Assembly (NCBI GenBank): GCA_947568835.1
Contig: OX387609.1
Coordinates: 10,307,660 to 10,371,659, forward strand
Direction of reading: 5' to 3'
DNA: 64,000 nt
Origin: Protonemura montana
Lineage: Eukaryota; Arthropoda; Insecta; Plecoptera; Nemouridae
In this document: positions 22,450 to 33,897 of the stretch, piece after piece
Layout: every line of letters starts with the position of its first letter
Numbering within the stretch: the first letter of the stretch is position 1
The notes under the pieces: generated by a model
Database searches by the model: none
Seen by the model: only the letters and a program-made list of their open reading frames with translations
What the model was told of the DNA's origin: nothing
Program-made: the position numbers and the translations under genes

Positions 22450-22556
22450 CCTTGTTACGTTGGCCCATACGAATTACTTGCACGGAATGTATGGGTCTGA
22501 CAAGTAGACGAAAACAAATCGGGTGCAAAATCGAGAACCCATGTCACCGAAGTGAC

Positions 22557-22563
22557 TATAAAA
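22557..22563 (+). promoter_or_regulatory. Orphan TATA box
   Basis: TATAAAAGG begins at 22557 on the plus strand, divergent from the GPCR. No coding exon with a good donor follows within 200 bases, and no well-spaced TCAGT initiator is present. It may be a chance match or the promoter of an unseen transcript. Confidence 0.25.
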
Positions 22564-22722
22564 GGCGATGGATGAGCTTAGCGAATATTTAAGTTCACTA
22601 CACTTTAAACGTAGTACTGTTGGTACTGTTTAGTTCGTGTTCGTTTGTCAGCTTTTTATCGGCTCAATGGCTGATCTGATTTTCATTAAATTTGCACGAT
22701 AACTTTTCGCGATCTCAGCCGA

Positions 22723-22755
<33 letters not shown>

Positions 22756-22849
22756 CAGAAAAAACGGCAAAATTATTTTTAAATTTATCCGACAACATTT
22801 ACGAAAATTGTCAAAAATTCCACCAAATCGTTTGACTTTTGGTATTACA

Positions 22850-23488
22850 GTCGGTAGCACTATGCTTACTACCACCACAACAGCACCAAGCAGTAACCCT
22901 GGTATTACTGTCAGTAGCACCGTGCTAACTAGCACCACCATACCACCAAGCAGTAACCCCGACCTAGAGCGGTGATTCGTAACCCTGGTATTACTGTCAG
23001 TAGCACCGTGCTAACTAGCACCACCATAGCACCAAGCAGTAACCCCGACCTAGAGCGGTGATTCGTAACCCTGGTATTACTGTCAGTAGCACCGTGCTAA
23101 CTAGCACCACCATAGCACCAAGCAGTAACCCCGACCTAGAGCGGTGATACGTAACCCTGGTATTAATGTCAGTAGCACCGTGCTAACTAGCACCACCATA
23201 GCACCAAGCAGTAACCCCGACCTAGAGCGGTGATACATAACCCTGGTATTACTGTCAGCAGCACCGTGCTAACTAGCACCACCATAGCACCAAGCAGTAA
23301 CCCCGACCTAGAGCGGTGATTCGTAACCCTGGTATTACTGTCAGTAGCACCGTGCTAACTAGCACCACCATAGCACCAAGCAGTAACCCCGACTTAGAGC
23401 GGTGATTCGTAACCCTGGTATTACTGTCAGTAGCACCGTGCTAACTAGCACCTCCATAGCACCAAGCAGTAACCCCGACCTAGAGCGG
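22850..23488. repeat. 86-bp satellite array
   Basis: About seven units of 86 bp containing TAGCACCGTGCTAACTAGCA, CCAAGCAGTAACCCCGACC and TAGAGCGGTGATTCGTAACC. Each unit has a small palindrome, GTGCT-AACT-AGCAC. The first unit is diverged. The array is followed by tRNA-Glu. Confidence 0.9.
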
Positions 23489-23643
23489 CAGTATCAATTA
23501 GCAACATTTTCAGTGACTCTAGCTTCAGTAACGCTTCATGCAATTGGTTGCTTTGTCCTAACAGCACTGTGATGATCAACTGATATCCAATCTGCAAAAA
23601 GTTAATATAATTTGAATATTGTTTTTGAAAAGTCAAAAATTAC

Positions 23644-23715
23644 TTCCGGTACCGGGAATCGAACCCGAGCCTCCTGGGTGAGAGCCAGGTATCCTAGCCA
23701 CTAGACCATACCGGA
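23644..23715 (-). tRNA. tRNA-Glu (anticodon CUC)
   Basis: A 72-nt cloverleaf on the minus strand. The acceptor TCCGGTA pairs with TACCGGA, the D arm is GGTCTAGTGGCTAGGAT, the anticodon loop CTCTCAC and the T arm GGTTCGATTCC. The discriminator is A. A run of five Ts follows the 3' end (23635-23639 complement). Confidence 0.96.
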
Positions 23716-23879
23716 TGATGAAATGCGAAGTAGTTTAAAACTTTAAGGCAACGGAGCTTTCTGTAAATAGATCTTGCTACGACAGAGGACAAAAGTAACT
23801 AGTGCCAGAAGACAGTTGGCAGGCTGCAAACACTGTTCACTTGAAGCATGCGCTGTACTTTGCTTTAAAACCACTGATT

Positions 23880-23945
23880 TTTTCGCACGGCGGTCACCCA
23901 TCCACGTACCCCATCACGCGATATGTTGCTTAACTTTAGACAACA
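23880..23945 (-). repeat. Degenerate 5S-like fragment
   Basis: CGGTCACCCATCCACGTACC and GTTGCTTAACTTTAG match the inverse of the 5S-derived SINE head. No core or tail is attached. Confidence 0.5.
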
Positions 23946-24249
23946 GCTTATTTGGATGGATCCCGGCATAGTGTGGACGTTGGATGTATTAATGGGCAGT
24001 GAAAAAATTCGACGGTATCCCATTAATTTCATGATTTCTAAAAGTGTTGCTTAACTCACTTGCAATATCACTCTGGATCTCGAATCAGTAACTTGTACTT
24101 CAGTAGAATGGAATGAAACGGGACACTATATTTGTTCCACTATACTAGGGGTGAAAAAATGCCTGCTTCATGTATTTCATTTCACTGCAAAACAGTTACA
24201 AAATAGGGGTGGTGAGTGCCACTAACCACACACAGTATGGTAACCGACC

Positions 24250-24420
24250 CTATCAAACATTGATGCACAAACGGGGACTCGAACCCCGATCTTCTCCTAT
24301 CGCGGGTGTAGTTGAAGATGGGTGACTGGTATTTTGAGTCCCCGTTTGGGCATCAATTTTTGAGAGCGGCAGAGTGTTCCTAATAACAAAATACGACGCG
24401 GATTGCAAGCGTTTGCAATT
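24250..24420. mobile_element. Long-TIR/tRNA-like element, rearranged copy
   Basis: ACGGGGACTCGAACCCCGAT and CGCGGGTG match part of the tRNA-like core on the minus strand. The sequence then switches to a plus-strand core end (GAGTCCCCGTTTGGGCATC) and TIR (AATTTTTGAGAG), ending in TTGCAAGCGTTTGCAATT. It therefore contains both orientations of the T-arm and looks like an inverted partial duplication. Confidence 0.55.
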
Positions 24421-24687
24421 TCAATCAGATTTCATAGCATGGTGACCCACTCATCGTGTGGCTTGTAGCTGTGTTGCTTCACCCCATCAAGTGAAGAAGC
24501 CACAGAGCTCAACCACTCGACGGCAGATCAAGTCACAGTGGGGGTCAACAGTATGGTTACCCACCCATCGTGTGACGATGAAAAATTATTATTATTATAC
24601 ATTTTAAGAACTTGTCCATACGAGTCGCCTCGGCTTCTTCCCCCTTTTGGGGGATCCCTTATCCCACCCCAGGAAAGCTGGAATATG

Positions 24688-24890
24688 TATGCCCGAATAG
24701 CTCTGTTAGTAGAGTACCCGACCGGCAAAAGGAAGTTCCCGGGTTCGTATCCTGGTTCGGTTGCACATTTTCCCTGTCTAGCTATCTTTCCATTTGTATT
24801 TTAGTCCCGGTTGATTTTCAAGTTGTTGAAAAAACAGTTACCGGAACCATAGCTGATCTCCATCGACTATTTTATTTATTGTTTTATTTA
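24688..24890 (+). mobile_element. tRNA-derived SINE or tRNA pseudogene
   Basis: A tRNA-like head with A-box-like TAGCTCTGTTAGTAGAG and B-box-like GGGTTCGTATCCTGG (24698-24755) is followed by an unrelated tail that becomes T-rich. Part of the same head/tail junction occurs near 29218. The acceptor stem pairs imperfectly, so I do not call it a functional tRNA. Confidence 0.5.
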
Positions 24891-25194
24891 TTTGTTTTTG
24901 ATAATTTAAAAAAGCATAAATAAAGAAAGTAGATTTAGAATAAACACCCACAAAAGCCTTGGCTTGTGTGTGCTGTAAAGGCACACACAATATCCATTAG
25001 CTTGGTAAGGTTTTTCAATTCAAGATGGTAACATATAGTCAAATATATGAAAAGTGTAGAAATAAAGCGTAGGACCAGTTCGTCTACAAGTATAATACAA
25101 GTATAATCGTCTTGAGCATCTGTCCGGCCGCTCTGTCCGTCCTTCTCACGACGGGAGATGACCAGCCAAGTGTCTAGTGAAAGTGGCGCGTGGC

Positions 25195-25200
25195 TATAAG
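25195..25200 (+). promoter_or_regulatory. Candidate TATA box of CPR gene 2
   Basis: TATAAG lies 125 bases upstream of the proposed start codon at 25320. No TCAGT initiator is seen at the expected spacing, so this is a weaker case than for CPR gene 3. Confidence 0.35.
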
Positions 25201-25319
25201 ACTAAGTCCTCGACTGGGAGTGGAGATCTTCGCGAGGAATCGCCAGTCGAGGTTGACATTGAGAGTGCATCGCAGCTGGGAAGTGCATCGGTGTTTAGAG
25301 TGCATCCCAAGGACGAGAC

Positions 25320-28300
25320 ATGCGCACTGGAGTTATTATGCAGGTAGGCAAAGCGGCTATGTTTATGTGACGATTGACTTTGAGATTAATTCTTGGGTCG
25401 ATGTCTTGTAATTGATAGTTTATTTATATTTTAATGCCGTTAAAATGGCGTTGGATTTGTTTCAAAAGCGTTGGTTCCGAGTTTTCTGGACTGCTTTTCG
25501 GAGTAGTTTTTAAATTTTTGTTTTTCTGCGAAATGATAAGTTACCCGTTATCAATTTCGTTGGGTTTTCTAGTTTCGGATGAAACGTTGGATGTAACTTG
25601 AATGAGAGTGTTTTCCTAGAATCATATTCAATCTTTAACATCAAAATTTAGACTTTACAGGCAGCACAAAGCTGCGTATTTTATTGGTTTTGAGAGTTTG
25701 AAGAAATTAATTTTTCTTTTTTTTAGTATGTACTTCGTCAAAACAAATGTAGCTTGTGATATAGGAAAAATGAATTTGTTTTGCAATTGGCAAGAAGCAC
25801 ATGTCCTTGACAAGGGTGTTTGAATAGCCTGACTATTTCTCTTTCCCTCAGTAGTGGGTGGAAATGAGCCACACAATTTTCTTAATGGATAGTTACCAAA
25901 CGAATTATTTTCCATGTCACAAAAAAATATTTCATAAAATACAAGTAGAATTTACTTTGTTCCATTTAATAGTTATCGTAAAATATTTGCCTTTCACTGA
26001 AAACGCCCTGGATTTCAACAAAAAATCAAAATTATTTTTTAAGATATTTTTCTATCATAGACATGAAATAAAAGTGAAATAAATTTGCTAAATTAAAACT
26101 TGTAAAGACATCCCCTGACCGAATTAAAACGAGAACTCTGGTAAAACAACGCGAGCATCGCAAGGTATCACCAACCAGGTCCGGTGGCAAAAGCCCACTT
26201 ACGGTGAATGACTCATCAATCATCGCTAATCACTTAATTACGACGCGAACTGTAGTAAGTTTCTCGCCGAACACTTTCGATCGCAAGCAAGAATAGCAGA
26301 CTCAGAGTAGCACAAAGCATCGCCTTCAAACTGCACCGACCAAACTGCACCGAGCAAACTGCACCGACCAAACTGCACCGACCAAGCGTCCTGCGTTGCT
26401 AAATCTTCAATTTAACTTCTTTCCCATAAACAAAATCACTTGTCTGCGTGTGCATGTGAGTGTTTTTTGTTTGTTTTGTTTGTTTAATCGAGTTTTTCTT
26501 CGCGCTGTAGCGGTCAAACACCTGCTTAAATTGAAACGAAATTTTTAAAGCACTTTTTTTTTTGCTTCTCACTTAAATCCCACGTGTTTTTCCAGCAAAA
26601 TCGGTCAAATAGCTTTGAAACTATTCAAAATTTACGACATTTCTTAGCTTTTTTATGACCGTTTTGAAGTTGTAAGGCCAAAGGTGTTTGATATTTTTTT
26701 TACCAAACTTTGCAAAGTTGTGTACTTAATAAAAAATTAAGTAGTAGTGAAGTTTTCGAGCCCGTATGTGTTCTAATCTCAGATCTTATGCTAAACTGGC
26801 CGTTATGATGAATACTTAACTGATAAAAATGGTGGTCGCTCAGAGATGGAGTCACCTTCGTTTTGAGTATAAATCAAATTTAATTCGTTATTTCTCACAG
26901 ATTACTTACATTTTAGACTGATTTACACTTAATTTATCTTTATTAATGCTAACCTCAACGATTGATAAACATGTGTCAATATTTTGAGTCGTAATTATTT
27001 AATAGTAGAGGTGTTTTAAAAACGACGGCCGCAAGTTCCATCGTGTGGCACCTACCGTTACCACATGTTGCCGGCCTAGTTTGCTCAGCGAAACGTTCAA
27101 CATCAACGCTGTGACTCTCGGCTAATTGGAAACTCATTGGTTAAACATATCCATAATTAACCTTAGCCTGCAGTATTATTACTAACCTTCCTCACTAGCA
27201 ATTGGTCAATAAAGCAATTGAACAAATCTCCCAAGATGTGTAAACCATATGTATCTAAAACGCCGACAGCTTATAGAAAAGCCACAATTTACATTTGTCA
27301 TTAAAGCAGTTTAAAAATTGACATACCCAACTTGGAAAGTGCATAAATAAGTGGATTTCCGCACATTTTTTCCCCCTCAATTGTAAATGAGATTTCAAAG
27401 AATTTCAGCAGCCAATTAACTGGCATAATCAAAACTCCAGCCGTCGGCACACCTTGCTTGACCTTCTGAATGCACTTTGCGTGCGCAAAAATGCATGTAT
27501 AGCGACTTTCATTCTATTGCAATGCAAGTTCAAGGTTTTGTAAAAATAGCCGTTGGCTAGCAGCAAGAAAAATAATCATTTACCTTTGTAATGACCTTTG
27601 CAAACGACGCAAAACTAGTGTGACCTGAAAATCGATGTTGATTCAAGTGCAAGAGAAATTAGAAACTGTGTTTTGAATTCGATTGTGTGTTTGGTTAAAA
27701 AGGTGTTCTTTTTTTTGTATGCAAAACATCTTCAATCTTTGTTTGCATTCACTCTTTGGTGTGAAGATCACCGACGAGTAAAGATGGCTGATAAGTGGAA
27801 AGCGTGAATCGATTTCAATTGTTATTACATAGTTTGTTTCTAATTGTTATCTGTTACAGAATCGTAACGCATTGCAGGCGCAAATCATGCGGCTAAATGT
27901 TTTAATAAACACATGAGCATCACTTTCGTTAGGAGTCTGGCAGTGACGGTCTTTTGTTTGTGATATTTGCATAACGAGTGGCCATTGAAAAACTAATTTT
28001 CCGCTTTCCGCTAGTCTCAAAATAGCTTTTAGTGGTGCGAAGGAATTTTCCGTTAAAGTGCCATGTCGGTTTTGAAAATAATTTTTAAATAAAAAATGTA
28101 CTTGAAAAAAGTTGCACCACGGAGATATAGTGCATGCAGTTGTAAAAAGTGAAAATGTTATGCAATTTTTCAACTTTTTTTGGAAATAGGGATTTCCATA
28201 CAGTTGCACTTGTCTATTCCAAAGCTTGACCATCAAAGCTGTGTTGCCAACTCACGTACCTACCCCCACCCCTTCCCATCAGGAGGGTCTTTGTTCGATT

Positions 28301-31168
28301 CATGTCCATCTTGTCAGGTGTCAGCATTTCAACCCGTCTCGACTCGACCATCTAAGCGGTGTTGCCAACTCAAGTACCTACCCCCACCCCTTCTCATCAG
28401 GTAAACACCAGAAATAGAATTGCAAAGCATACCCTCGGGAGGAGATACATTTGACAACGCACCCAAATCAATCAATTCTGACAGAAAACTCGTTAAAATT
28501 CAATGCAAATTCAACTTTGGGATGGACTATACCATCAAGGTCATTCTACTTTCTGTCCACAGATCGCAGTGGCGGCGCTCGTGTTCTCGTGCGCCGTGTG
28601 CAGTGGTGAACGATATACCCAGGGGGCGCACGAGGCGTTCGCCGCACAATTCGACCACCAGGAGCGCTACGCACAGAAGCACCATGACGAGGACTACCAT
28701 GTACGTAGGAACGCGCTTGGAGCGACACTAGGTGTTTAAAGATTTGGTTAAGAATTTTACTTTAAAATAGATTATCCTCAAAATTGTGGCAGGGCTATGT
28801 TTGAATGAGTCTGAAGATTCCTTGGATATTGAAAAACAATGTCAGCTACGCTGGTTGACTACATCAAATATGTATATAGCTCTACTATTCAACTGAAGTA
28901 AATTGAAAATTTTGCTATCTCACCTAACAAAAAACTAAACCGACTTAAGGTCATTTTTACAAAGTTTAGATCAACAAGTGACAAGAATTTATAATTATAA
29001 TAGAATTATTTAATTTGCTGTGGCCATGGTGATGAGTCGTCAACGGTAAGTTATTTTATTAGCAGAGCATTGCAAAACTGGGCATTGTGTTTAAATCAGC
29101 GCTGTTTGACAAACCCTATCCACTTCTAACATGTTCACCTTGTCATTGAAAATACACAAAAATGGTACTAGAGAACTGACACCAGCAAGCGATGGGTGGA
29201 AAAGAAGCTAGACACTCGTATCCCGGTTCGGTCGCACAATTTTCCAGTCCAGCTTCCTTTCCAAAATTGGTTATGCCTTCCCGAAAATAATAATTGGTCA
29301 ATACACATTGACCAATTGAATCTGTCGATTCAATTGGTCATGTTACACATGGATAACCACCAGGCATCTCCTTGGGTCAAATGTAACCCACTTGGTCCGT
29401 ACCATCGAGGGCTTGGGACAGATCATCACCTGTGCAAACCTCGGTGTCGAGTCTCCTCTGGCAGGCGCAAGACAAACTGACTCTTATCGCTTGTTTGTAA
29501 CCGACAGAGCCACCCGAGCTACAAGTTCGACTACGGAGTCAAGGACCTTCACACGGGGGACATCAAGAGCCAATGGGAGGAACGCGACGGAGACAAGGTA
29601 ACTAGGAGACCAATTGGACAGCTGCAGTAGGGGACCTATAAGCTTCCAAAGACATTGCTAAAGCTGATAGAGCAAACTAAGTCATGGTAATACATGGCAA
29701 TTGCAATCATTGCCATTTGGAGCATGGAAAAATCCTGGCTACGACGCTATGAGACCAGTGCCACAGTGACCGGTGTCATCAGGAAGCCAAAAGACCCGCC
29801 ACATGTTCGCTCTGTGTATTCTCAACGTACTTAATCTCCCCCTTTTCACCCCCAACAATTCCATAAAACAGATTTTGAAATAATAAGGTTGCTTCCAAAT
29901 ATTGGAAATCAAAAACGCACTAACGAATATATAATAAAAAATAAAATAAAATAACGTACTATCAAGTCAATTATTACTTAAAAACGTACTAATGAAAAAA
30001 ATGTAATCCCTCAACTAAAAATACACGAATCTTTGCTCATAGCGTCTATGTGCCGAACACTGGTCAATTAAGTTATTATTATTATAATCGACCGTTAACT
30101 ATTGGCTGTTGCTAAGCAAATAACAAATTAACGGGCTGTTTTTAAGACCATTAAAAAACAGACCCTCAGTTACGATGCCGTTCATTTAAAAGATCATTAA
30201 CCAAGAGAAGTCAACTATCTCCACAACTTCCAAACGCGATTTTTTCCTCGCAGGTAAAAGGTAGCTACTCCCTGGTCGAGCCAGACGGCAGCATTCGCAC
30301 CGTCGACTACACCGCCGACGACATTCACGGTTTCAACGCCGTCGTCAAGAAATCAGCCCCAAGCAAGCACCCATCCGCACCCCACCAATACTCCCACTCC
30401 TCACACAACCCATCTTCGAACGCAGAAGCCCAAGTGTACACCTCGGTAGAGCATCTAGGTACGCCCATCGAGGAGCCACAGGTCTACTCAGCAGCAAAAC
30501 GCCCTTTGCACGGTTCAACGGGACACCACTACACGAAAACAGCTCAAGTTTCGCCAACCTTACCGACTCATCATCCAATCACGGAGCAAGCCGATGTTTA
30601 CGGTTTGCCACAAAGTAGACCTCAAGTGTATCCGAGCCAACGCCTGCCAGTAGAATACAAAGCTCAGCATGGGAATACGAATTCAGAAAAAGGTTTGGAG
30701 TACGGTAAAATCGATTTGAGCGAGTTGCTGAACTACGATTATGGTAAGATTGACCTTTCGGGCTTTTTGAAACCGGGCGGGGAATCGAATTCGCACTTTG
30801 GTGACATCAAATTTGAAAAGATCACGACGCCGTTAAGAGCCTACGAGAGTTTCGGGAGCGACTATCAAAACGACGCGTTGATTCAGGCGCAGGCCGCGCT
30901 GTTCAAACCGAATTTGGGGGCGATCAGGGAGGCTTATCGATTTGATCCCGAGTTGGGGAACAGTTTCTCCGTAGATACGGCGTCGTTGGGACAGCTGAAG
31001 AGCGCGCGAAACGAGGGGAATCCAGGACCGGTGCTATTCCCGGTGACTGAACAAGAGGATCAGAAGAAAGAAATGGAGGAACAGCAGAAGAGGAACGTTG
31101 TAAGGTCACCGAAGCGTGGGCAATTTAGGAGGGGTCAAGGCTCGCAAAGAAATGTAGGACGTGTTTAG
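25320..31168 (+). CDS. RR-2 cuticular protein with long C-terminal extension (CPR gene 2)
   Basis: Secreted chitin-binding cuticle protein. Exons are 25320-25343, 28563-28700, 29508-29597 and 30254-31168, giving 388 aa. The signal peptide (about 1-23) starts MRTGVIMQ and is split by a phase-0 intron. A Gly/His/Gln-bearing linker follows, then a good RR-2 domain at about 55-117 ([41 protein letters not shown]) interrupted by an intron after RDGDK. The extension of about 270 residues has many His, Ser, Pro and Gln, a tandem YGKIDLS motif at about 234 and 247, and a basic RRGQGSQR end. Exons 2-4 are strongly supported. The first exon is inferred from an ATG, donor CAG/GTAGGC and matching phase 3.2 kb upstream. 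An AATAAA lies at 31931. Intron 1 carries a 118-bp satellite and other repeats. Confidence 0.82.
26325..26386. repeat. 15-bp tandem repeat in CPR gene 2 intron 1
   Basis: Four copies of AAACTGCACCGACC-type units with one variant (GAGC). Confidence 0.85.
26775..27145 (+). repeat. Interspersed repeat of about 330 bp, copy 4 (CPR gene 2 intron 1)
   Basis: Carries GATGGAGTCACC, CAGATTACTTACATTTTAG, CTCAACGATTGATAAACATG and TGTTGCCGGCCTAGTTTGCT in the same order as the copy at 7080. Confidence 0.7.
28229..28402. repeat. 118-bp satellite, locus 2 (CPR gene 2 intron 1)
   Basis: Two units with the 118-base period (ACCATC at 28229 and 28347) plus the same right flank as locus 1 (AGGTAAACA-CAGAAATA, then ACATTTGACAACGCA). 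The flank ends only about 80 bases before exon 2 of CPR gene 2. Confidence 0.9.
29210..29275 (+). repeat. Fragment of the tRNA-derived SINE (CPR gene 2 intron 2)
   Basis: TCGTATCCCGGTTCGGTCGC followed by ACAATTTTCCAGTCCAGC matches the head/tail junction of the element at 24688. Confidence 0.45.
30085..30165. repeat. Small repeat with GTTAACGG/GTTGC motifs (CPR gene 2 intron 3)
   Basis: ACCGTTAACTATTGGCTG, TGTTGCTAAGCAAATAACAA and ATTAACGGGCTGTT recur in similar order near 37800 and 50330, with a shorter trace near 48455. It looks like a small AT-rich MITE family with near-palindromic ends. Confidence 0.5.
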
Positions 31169-33468
31169 TTTTTGAGGAATGGTCAAGTTATTTTGTAAGT
31201 TGAGTACACTAAGTCTCTAGATAATAATTTATATCATTGGGTTTGTTGGTTTAGTCAGAGTTACAGCGCATTTTTTAAATGTTCTGGCCCCGTTTGCAAC
31301 ACGTGGTTACGGTGAGTGCCACGCGATGGTGCTGGGGGCCTCCCATTTTAACAAACCTTCACAAATTAAATAATTTCGACTCAAATTATCGATAGACCAA
31401 GTCGTAAAATATTTAAACTTTGATGTGATTCAATTAAGGTAATTTGAGCTTAATACTATCTCAAAAAAAGTTCTATTTTGGCTGTGGGAGTTTTTTTTAG
31501 ACAGAGATTTACCAACTTTTTCAACTGCTAGTTGAATTTTTAATTGATACTATTGCCATGACGACTTCCAATCACATGCAGTGAAATACATATGTTTCTG
31601 AGAGCTAGAGATCCAACTTATAGTTGAACATTTTGGTAAAACCCGACTTTACCCTAAAAAACGACTGTGTCTCCACCTAGAAGCAAATCACAGTTTTCAT
31701 TGTTTTTGTCGCAAAGTCAGTTTAATATAAGCGCTGAGACTCTTGACTGAACCTATAAACCCAACGGTCTCGTCTCAGAATCCGAATGGTCAGTAAATAA
31801 AGAAGCTGTTAAAGGGGATAGCCAAAGATGTTTCTTTCTCGGAAGCAAGATTGTGTAATAGTTTTTAAGTTTAATTCTAGATCATAAATGTTGATTAATT
31901 TTAAGTGTATGCTAATTTTTTTTACATTTCAATAAAGTTATTACGTTTTCTCATCGCATTTGCATTAATTTCGCCTGAAACTAGGATGTTAAATAGGTAA
32001 CACCGGGAATCATTTCCAAAAGCTTGTTTTGAAATTTTGATACCATGAACATCAATCTCACAATGATTTTGAGCTGACTGCTAATTTCATTAAAAAAAAA
32101 CCTGTCATAATTTCCACTGAAATAAAAAAAAGAAATCTCATTACGTGCCCAGCTTGGACGAGTTTAACACATTCAGGAAGTTTTTTTTTTTAACTAGGGT
32201 CACATTTCACTTTTTCCCCGTTTATCGCCCGGTTCAAGTTTTCATATCTGACAACCAGGAATTAGTTTCAGCTGTCATACTTACCAAGTCTTTCGAAACT
32301 TGTGTGCTTAAAAAAAATATTGCCAGCCAAGATCACTGATTTTTAAACTTCAGTTTCTTGTCCCTTTTAAGAACCTATGTCTTTCACTAAATCTTGTAGA
32401 AATCACAAGAAGAAAAATACAAAATATATCCACTATACAATTCCCAAAACAATGCATGTGAAATTACCTTTCTATGTCCTCTCTGGTTCCCCCATATTTG
32501 AAACAACTGTCGTGAAACTTGATCAACTGATTTAGTTTTAATTAATAGTTTCCTGTCAAATAATAATTAATTTGCAACTTCTTTGATTCATTAGCTTTCA
32601 AATGAAATCGAAATATCGCTTCTATGTTCAGTAGTTTTTAAAATTGAACTGATTCCTTGAACTAGAACACTAGCCACAGACAACCTTAACCTTAAACATA
32701 AGAAAAAAATCTCATAAAAACAATCTCCATCTCATTTAAATTTCAAAACCACTCGCAGTTTTTACCGCCAACCAGATCCTCATCACGCCACAATCACAAA
32801 TCATAATTAATCGGATAATCATAATCAACGAACAAAAAAACTAATCGCGACGATTTCGTCGCCCGCAGGCATCTAGATCGGTGGTCATGACAACCTGTCG
32901 TTAAATCCCTCGTTAACTGGGTCAGCCTTGCCGTTGTGTCGGCAATTAAAAGAGGACATTAAGAAGAAAGTTTGAAGACCAAACCACGAATAGCTGACAT
33001 CTTGATCGAACAGACCGCGATAATGAGCCAGATAACGGCGACCTCGAAACATCGCCTCCATTGACGGCATAAAAGTGAGAGTCGTCGAGAGGCGTTAAAC
33101 GGTTTTCAGCGAGGAATGAATGAATCATCGCACTCGCCGTTTATTTCGTTGAATAGCGCAAGTGTGCAAAGATTAGGATGCAAATTGGTGTGTTAACCGT
33201 AGGTACATTGTACCAACAATGCATTTATTGAATTCATTGAATAAACGCCTATCAATAGACGTCTCTATTATTAGATTGTGAAAGAGACTAAACTTTGTAG
33301 CTTCTTAATGCTAGTTTTCCTATTGCCGGAAGGATGATTTTGTCCGATGGGTTTAATCTTGCCTGAAGTTTGTGTCGATCATAAATTTGGGGATTCGGGC
33401 TCCATCAGGTTTTTGAGTTTCAGGACAACAAAATGACCCGTGAGTAGAGTATGAGATATGAGGCACCC
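31169..33468. other. CPR gene 2 3' UTR and AT-rich intergenic DNA
   Basis: A poly(A) signal AATAAA lies at 31931-31936, about 760 bases after the CPR gene 2 stop. A possible trace of the 330-bp repeat lies near 31655-31775. No further gene was recognised. A CATAAAAG at about 33068 with TTTTCAGCG about 35 bases later resembles a promoter, but no coding exon follows. Confidence 0.45.
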
Positions 33469-33897
33469 GTGCCCGGCATCGAGCAGTTCATCACAATGTA
33501 ATAATAATGGGTGGGTGCAACAAGGGTTGTCATGGCAATCTAAAACAAGTAACCTGTGCCCGGCATTAGGCAGTTCATCACAATGTAATAATAATGGGTG
33601 GGTGAAACAAGGGTTGTCATGGCAATCTAAAACAAGTAACCCGTGCCCGGCTTCGGGCAGTTCATCACAATGTAATAGTAATGTGTGGGTGCAACAAGGG
33701 TTGTCATGGCAATCTAAAACAAGTAACCCGTGCCCGGCATCGAGCAGTTCATCACAATGTAATAGTAATGGGTGGGTGAAACAAGGGTTGTCATGGCAAT
33801 CTAAAACAAGTAACCCGTGCCCGGCATCGGGCAGTTCATCACAATGTATTAGTAATGGGTGGGTGAAACAAGAGTTGTCATGGCAATCTAAAACAAT
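33469..33897. repeat. 87-bp satellite array, locus 1
   Basis: Five units (GTGCCCGGC at 33469, 33556, 33643, 33730, 33817) containing GGGCAGTTCATCACAATGTA and AACAAGGGTTGTCATGGCAA. Since 87 equals 29 codons, frames stay open on both strands. The same unit fills intron 2 of CPR gene 3. Confidence 0.93.

Noticed and set aside
24688-24765. Functional tRNA gene
   Set aside because: The acceptor stem pairs poorly, the B box is altered (GGTTCGTATCC) and a SINE-like tail follows.
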